Below are positions 7,404-10,861 of a stretch of 10,861 nucleotides of DNA, piece after piece (position 1 is the stretch's first letter; each line of letters begins with the position of its first letter). This stretch comes from Wohlfahrtiimonas larvae_A (GTDB lineage Bacteria > Pseudomonadota > Gammaproteobacteria > Cardiobacteriales > Wohlfahrtiimonadaceae). The notes beneath the pieces were generated by a model. It made no database searches. It worked only from the letters and a program-made list of their open reading frames with translations, and was not told the DNA's origin. Location of the stretch: contig JBEBSR010000069.1 in NCBI GenBank assembly GCA_040394195.1, forward strand, positions 1-10,861, given 5' to 3'. The position numbers and the translations under genes are program-made.

Positions 7404-7913
7404 CTAAACATTCAGTTCTTCGCGGCAAGTACTTGGCAACCACTGGACTTTAATGCTCTCTTTATCATAAGCAAAACATTTCCATTGGTATGATCCATAC
7501 TGCGCGACATCACCTACTAATTTGGGCTCAATAACCACAGCATTTTTAAAATTTGTTGGGTCACGTGAAATGACCAAATCTTCAATAACTTTTTCATTAA
7601 AACGAATCACTATAGAAGAAATTTTGGTGCCTCCAAAATTTTGAGCACTCACAATGCCCATCGCATTCACAGCTTGCCCAATTACTTCTTCTGCGGGCGG
7701 TAATCCTGCTTCTTCATTCGATAAAGGCCAAACGCCTGTTGCAGCGACAGTTTCTACAATTGCTAATTTAGCAATACCTGCTAATGCTAAACCTTCGGAG
7801 ATGTATGTACGTTTTGTATAATTTTGATAGGCAGGCATTGCAAACATTGAAAGGATTCCCATAATCGCAACAACGATCATCAATTCTATCAATGTAAAAC
7901 CTTTATACTTCAT
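7404..7913 (-). CDS. Type IV pilin (PilA-like major or minor pilin)
   Basis: Pilus subunit made as a prepilin, cleaved and N-methylated by PilD and assembled into a type IV pilus (twitching, adhesion or DNA uptake). It is 169 residues with the short class-III leader MKYKG; cleavage before F6 leaves FTLIELMIVVAIMGIL with the conserved Glu at mature position 5 (E10). A single hydrophobic helix spans about 6-29. C146 and C163 near the C-terminus fit the disulfide that closes the type IVa pilin D-region. The ATG at 7913 has AAGGA eight bases upstream. It stands alone, without pilus assembly genes, between the thiamine operon and an aminotransferase, as pilA genes often do. Whether it is major or minor pilin cannot be decided. 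No terminator is visible between its stop and the thiamine promoter 20 bp away. Confidence 0.9.
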   Translation of the reverse strand: MKYKGFTLIELMIVVAIMGILSMFAMPAYQNYTKRTYISEGLALAGIAKLAIVETVAATGVWPLSNEEAGLPPAEEVIGQAVNAMGIVSAQNFGGTKISSIVIRFNEKVIEDLVISRDPTNFKNAVVIEPKLVGDVAQYGSYQWKCFAYDKESIKVQWLPSTCREELNV

Positions 7914-7992
7914 TCCTATTTTCCTTTTGCATTAGTTGAGAAACATTCTCACAAATCATTAATATTTTTTATCTTAATATAAAGAAATGGAA

Positions 7993-8022
7993 TTTATATG
8001 GTTTTATATAATATTTACTCAA
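7993..8022 (-). promoter_or_regulatory. Candidate sigma-70 promoter of the pilin gene
   Basis: On the - strand TTGAGT (8017-8022) and TATAAA (7993-7998) are 18 bp apart, about 80 bp before the pilin ATG. No TGGCAC-N5-TTGC sigma-54 box, common before pilA, was seen. The region is very AT-rich, so this is tentative. Confidence 0.4.
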
Positions 8023-8047
8023 AAGCACGTAATTTCATAATCTAAAT

Positions 8048-8075
8048 CAAAAAAACCTGCTAAAAAGCAGGTTCT
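8048..8075 (-). terminator. Intrinsic terminator of the aminotransferase gene
   Basis: A 7-bp stem, AACCTGC (8054-8060) with GCAGGTT (8067-8073), closes a 6-nt loop. On the - strand it is followed by a run of seven U (A run 8049-8055, partly in the stem). It lies 19 bp after the aminotransferase stop. Confidence 0.85.
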
Positions 8076-8091
8076 TGTAAGATTAATTTTA

Positions 8092-9315
8092 TTAATTACT
8101 CTCTTTATATTTTTGGATTGCTACAGCTAAACGTTTTGCTGCTTCTATCGTTCCTTCAGGATTCACTGTCGCAAATGATAAACGCAATGTTGAATCATCG
8201 GCACCTTCTGCATAGAAAGCAGAACCTGGCACAAATACCATACCTGCATCTTTTGCAAAATTAAGTAGTTTTGTTGCACTGATACCATTATGTAAACGTG
8301 CCCACAAGAACATACCGCCCACTGGTTTTTGATATTCTAAATCTTCGCCAACATACTCATCTAAAGCTTTCATTAAGGAGTCACAACGTTGACCATAAGT
8401 ATAAGAAATTGCAGGAATACGATCTTTCAAACGGCCACTTGCCAAATATCTTTCAACAATCAATTGTGGTAATACTGGCGTATGTAAATCTACTGATTGT
8501 TTCACCAATACAATTTTTTCACGAATCGCTTTATCAGCAACAATGAAACCTAAACGTAAGCCAGGAACTAAAATTTTAGAGAAAGAAGACAAGTAAACAA
8601 CATGATCTTCACCTGTTTCTGTACGCTTTGCTAAGCCATAAATAGATGGTACACGATCGCCTTCAAAGCGAATTTCGCCATAAGGGTCATCTTCTAAAAT
8701 TACAAAGTTATAATCAACAGCCAATGATAATAAACGTACACGATTTTCTTCGCTCATTGTTGAACCTGTTGGGTTCGCAAATGTTGGCACGATGTACAAT
8801 GCTTTGATGCGCTTATTTTGCGCTTTGAGTGCTTTTACTTGTACTTCTAGATCATCTAAATCCAAACCTTCTGTTGAACCTTTAATTGAAGCAATTTCAG
8901 CACCTGCCATACGGAATACCTGAATTGCTGCCAAGTATGTTGGCTGTTCAACCAAAACAACATCACCTGCATCAATGAAAGTACGAGCCACTAAATCCAA
9001 ACCTTGTTGTGAGCCACTTGTAATCACAACTTGCTCTTTATCAGATTCAATACCGCGCTCTGCGATCAAATGTGTAACACGTTCACGCAGTTCAGGCTCA
9101 CCATCTGTGACGCTGTATTGATACGCTGAAACACCCATTTTCATCGCTTCGAGCGTTGCCGCTTCAATGCCTTCAAGATCAAACATATCTGCAGCAGGAA
9201 TACCGCCAGCCAATGAGATAATGTGAGGCATTTTACTGAATGCTAATAATTCACGAACAATTGAACTCTGTGCACCAACAACTCTGCTGGCGAAAAGCGC
9301 GTTTAAATCTTCCAT
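8092..9315 (-). CDS. PLP-dependent aminotransferase, class I/II (2-aminoadipate aminotransferase-like)
   Basis: Cytosolic fold-type I PLP enzyme of the aminotransferase group that includes LysN/2-aminoadipate transaminases and the catalytic halves of MocR-type proteins. It probably transfers an amino group from an aromatic, branched or dicarboxylic amino acid to 2-oxoglutarate; the substrate is not readable. It is 407 residues and lacks the GntR DNA-binding part. Visible: AYQYSVTDGEPELRE (64-78), cofactor loop TSGSQQGLD (99-107), NPTG with N181, DDPYG with D209, Schiff-base lysine K247 in SSFSKILVPGLRLGF, and carboxylate-binding R378 in LRLSF. The ATG at 9315 has AGGGA six bases upstream. Own promoter and terminator, so monocistronic. 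Confidence 0.9.
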   Translation of the reverse strand: MEDLNALFASRVVGAQSSIVRELLAFSKMPHIISLAGGIPAADMFDLEGIEAATLEAMKMGVSAYQYSVTDGEPELRERVTHLIAERGIESDKEQVVITSGSQQGLDLVARTFIDAGDVVLVEQPTYLAAIQVFRMAGAEIASIKGSTEGLDLDDLEVQVKALKAQNKRIKALYIVPTFANPTGSTMSEENRVRLLSLAVDYNFVILEDDPYGEIRFEGDRVPSIYGLAKRTETGEDHVVYLSSFSKILVPGLRLGFIVADKAIREKIVLVKQSVDLHTPVLPQLIVERYLASGRLKDRIPAISYTYGQRCDSLMKALDEYVGEDLEYQKPVGGMFLWARLHNGISATKLLNFAKDAGMVFVPGSAFYAEGADDSTLRLSFATVNPEGTIEAAKRLAVAIQKYKESN

Positions 9316-9358
9316 TTCCTTTCCCTATTGATACTAATTTATGTGTGCAAATAGTATT

Positions 9359-9387
9359 GTTATAGTCAATTTAAACAGCCTCTGCAA
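9359..9387 (-). promoter_or_regulatory. Sigma-70 promoter of the aminotransferase gene
   Basis: On the - strand TTGCAG (9382-9387) and TATAAC (9359-9364) are 17 bp apart, about 43 bp before the ATG. An imperfect inverted repeat (ATACTA at 9331-9336, TAGTAT at 9352-9357) covers the expected start and early leader. Confidence 0.65.
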
Positions 9388-9448
9388 TAGATACACCAGA
9401 CAAATTATTTTTTATGCGTCATAATACTGCAGCTCAACCTCATAATAT

Positions 9449-9478
9449 TTTACAACCTTTCAAAATATATATTATACA
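9449..9478 (+). promoter_or_regulatory. Candidate promoter of the membrane protein/J-protein pair
   Basis: TTTACA (9449-9454) and TATACA (9473-9478) are 18 bp apart. The predicted start would leave only about 10 nt before the ATG at 9495, and no clear ribosome site is present. Other AT-rich hexamers are possible, so confidence is low. Confidence 0.35.
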
Positions 9479-9494
9479 AAAACTAATATAACCA

Positions 9495-10199
9495 ATGAAT
9501 AATCGCAAACAACAATCAAATCTTTTTCTAATACTATTGGGAATAACCGTCACTCTTACATTATTATTTATAATATATTTACCAATTTTTTTACTTATTT
9601 ATTTAACATTTCTAGCGATAAAAAAGTCTCGCCTAACCTCAAAAGGTCAATCTATAAATGATTATTGGTTATCTACTGAAGAAAAACTATTATTTATAGA
9701 TAATGATAAATTAGCTCGCCACGCAAACTTTAAAATTCAACGAGCCCATACTCTAGCATCTGAACATAATATACTAAAAAATCGAGATGGCTCATATAAT
9801 CGTAGAAGCAATATAGGCAAAGAAATATCTGAACTGTTGAATGAATTTGAGCCAATAAGCCAAACCGCAGTCCAAACATTATCTAAATTAAGCATTCAAC
9901 CTAAAGAGTATTGGGCTTCGTTTAACAGAGTCTGTATAAAAATTAATGCTTGCCAAACAGCTTTAGTCTCTTGGTGTATATTATATATATCTTTATCTAT
10001 TTATTATGACAAAACTATTATTGATACTTTTTTACAATATATGCAATTCAACATTCAAGACAAACAGATTTTTATTATAGCTGGCTTAGTTGCTTTTATT
10101 GACTTTTGGTTGCATTACTTCCTTTGTCGCAATGATATCAGCCAAAAAAATTCACCTGAACCTCCGATTGTAACTAGAGATAATTACGATAAATACTAA
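9495..10199 (+). CDS. Membrane protein of unknown family, upstream of J-domain gene
   Basis: Not recognised. It is 234 residues, AT-rich and Lys/Ile/Asn-rich. The N-terminus has a long hydrophobic stretch (about 9-42) that could be one long or two short membrane helices with a Pro at 30. It is followed by KK and a polar middle (about 43-145) with many charged residues. Two further hydrophobic segments follow (about 148-171 and 190-211), then a short polar tail. Topology is an estimate, with the central region probably cytoplasmic. No enzyme motif was found. The ATG lacks a good ribosome site. The stop overlaps the start context of the next gene (TAATATG, one base gap), so the two are probably co-translated, suggesting that this protein anchors or is served by the J protein. 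Base composition is visibly poorer in GC than the genes to the left. Confidence 0.7.
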   Translation: MNNRKQQSNLFLILLGITVTLTLLFIIYLPIFLLIYLTFLAIKKSRLTSKGQSINDYWLSTEEKLLFIDNDKLARHANFKIQRAHTLASEHNILKNRDGSYNRRSNIGKEISELLNEFEPISQTAVQTLSKLSIQPKEYWASFNRVCIKINACQTALVSWCILYISLSIYYDKTIIDTFLQYMQFNIQDKQIFIIAGLVAFIDFWLHYFLCRNDISQKNSPEPPIVTRDNYDKY

Positions 10200-10200
10200 T

Positions 10201-10861
10201 ATGAAAAAAATTCGCACTCACTATGACAATCTTAAAATTTCTAGATCAGCAACACCAAATGAAATTAAACAAGCTTATCGACGTCTAGCTAGCAAATATC
10301 ACCCAGATAAAAACCCCAGCCTTGATGCCAAAAGAATTATGCAAATAATTAATGCTGCTTATGCAGAATTATCTGATCCAAGACTAAAAGCACAACATGA
10401 TAAATGGATATTAGATAATGAAAAACATTCAACACAATCTCATACGCAAACAACTAACAAACATAACAATCAAAATTCATCAAAGGCATATACACATCAA
10501 TCTAATAATAAACACTCGAAAAAACAATCAGAACAATCTCATTCTTCTAATCAATCAACATATAGGGAGTCTGGATCAATTGAAAGCTATTATGACATTT
10601 TTGGCATTCCACATAATGCAAGTGATTCTTTAATCCATAAGCGGTATCAAGAACTGATCCAACAATATTTATTAATTCCAAATGCTCAAGAACGATTAAA
10701 AAAAATGAACAAGCTCTCATCTATTTATTCAACTCTAGCTGTAAAAGAGTCTAGACAAAGATATGATGAACATATTAAAAAATATTCTCATCAATTTAAT
10801 CAAAAAAATAACTCTAATAACTCTAATAACTCTAATAACTCTAATAACTCTAATAACTCTA
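10201..10861 (+). CDS. J-domain protein with second degenerate J-like domain (3' end beyond window)
   Basis: Hsp40-type co-chaperone; J domains stimulate the ATPase of an Hsp70 partner through the HPD motif. The frame is open from the ATG at 10201 to the window end: 220 complete codons, no stop. Residues 7-65 form a canonical J domain: HYDNLKISRSATPNEIKQAY, then KYHPDKN with HPD at 34-36, and AAYAELSDP. Residues 66-128 are a linker rich in His, Gln, Asn, Ser and Lys. Residues 130-195 look like a second J domain (SYYDIFGIPHNAS, KRYQELIQQY, then LSSIYSTL and SRQRYDEHI), but LLI (157-159) replaces HPD, so it should not activate Hsp70. From 203 it enters Asn-Asn-Ser repeats. No Gly/Phe or zinc-finger region is seen, so this is a class C type protein, not DnaJ itself. 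Starts one base after the membrane-protein gene. The Hsp70 partner is not in the window. Confidence 0.85.
   Translation, partial: MKKIRTHYDNLKISRSATPNEIKQAYRRLASKYHPDKNPSLDAKRIMQIINAAYAELSDPRLKAQHDKWILDNEKHSTQSHTQTTNKHNNQNSSKAYTHQSNNKHSKKQSEQSHSSNQSTYRESGSIESYYDIFGIPHNASDSLIHKRYQELIQQYLLIPNAQERLKKMNKLSSIYSTLAVKESRQRYDEHIKKYSHQFNQKNNSNNSNNSNNSNNSNNS
10807..10861 (+). repeat. 9-bp tandem repeat AATAACTCT (Asn-Asn-Ser)
   Basis: Six identical in-frame copies of AATAACTCT (10807-10860) plus one base, cut by the window end. Each codes Asn-Asn-Ser. The copies do not differ at any base, which suggests recent expansion by slippage; a 9-bp unit changes length without changing frame. Confidence 0.95.

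Noticed and set aside
10418..10633. 71-codon open frame on the + strand
   Set aside because: It is an out-of-frame shadow inside the J-domain gene, created by its AT-rich, Asn/Gln/His-rich linker.
10807..10861. CRISPR or intergenic satellite
   Set aside because: The 9-bp unit has no spacers and is in frame with an open coding sequence.

Overview
The window reads as chromosome of a low-GC, AT-leaning Gram-negative bacterium, most likely a gammaproteobacterium. The evidence is a PrpR-type sigma-54 activator very close to the enterobacterial protein, a class-III-leader type IV pilin (MKYKG/FTLIEL) and a periplasmic phytase-like esterase with a signal peptide. The genus is uncertain; a Cardiobacteriales- or Moraxellaceae-like host is a guess. 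No rRNA, tRNA, CRISPR, insertion sequence or phage gene was seen.

Layout, left to right. (1) 2-1435 (+) is the 3' part of prpR, the propionate/2-methylcitrate regulator; its 5' end lies outside the window. (2) A perfect hairpin at 1447-1471 serves as a shared terminator with the convergent esterase gene. (3) 1490-2845 (-) is a secreted esterase-like phytase-family protein. (4) 2963-4432 (-) is a DASS/CitT-type di- or tricarboxylate transporter ending in its own strong terminator. (5) 4586-7349 (-) is a thiazole-synthesis operon, tenI-thiS-thiG-thiF, behind a good sigma-70 promoter and a TPP riboswitch. All three gene junctions have gaps of 0-1 nt. (6) 7404-7913 (-) is a type IV pilin. (7) 8092-9315 (-) is a PLP aminotransferase with its own promoter and terminator. 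(8) 9495-10861 (+) is a visibly more AT-rich two-gene unit: an unrecognised membrane protein and, one nucleotide after it, a J-domain protein that runs off the window.

How the genes work together. ThiS carries sulfur on its C-terminal Gly-Gly, ThiF adenylates that tail, ThiG condenses the thiocarboxylate with DXP and dehydroglycine, and TenI tautomerises the thiazole product. The enzyme supplying dehydroglycine (ThiO or ThiH) and the pyrimidine and coupling enzymes are not in the window. TenI and the long ThiF resemble the Bacillus versions more than those of E. coli. The riboswitch leader contains two mutually exclusive hairpins around the tenI ribosome-binding site, so control is probably translational.

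The least explained part is the right end. A membrane protein of unknown family is apparently translationally coupled to a protein with one canonical J domain (HPD present), an H/Q/N/S-rich linker, a second J-like domain that has lost HPD, and then an Asn-Asn-Ser repeat that continues past the window edge.
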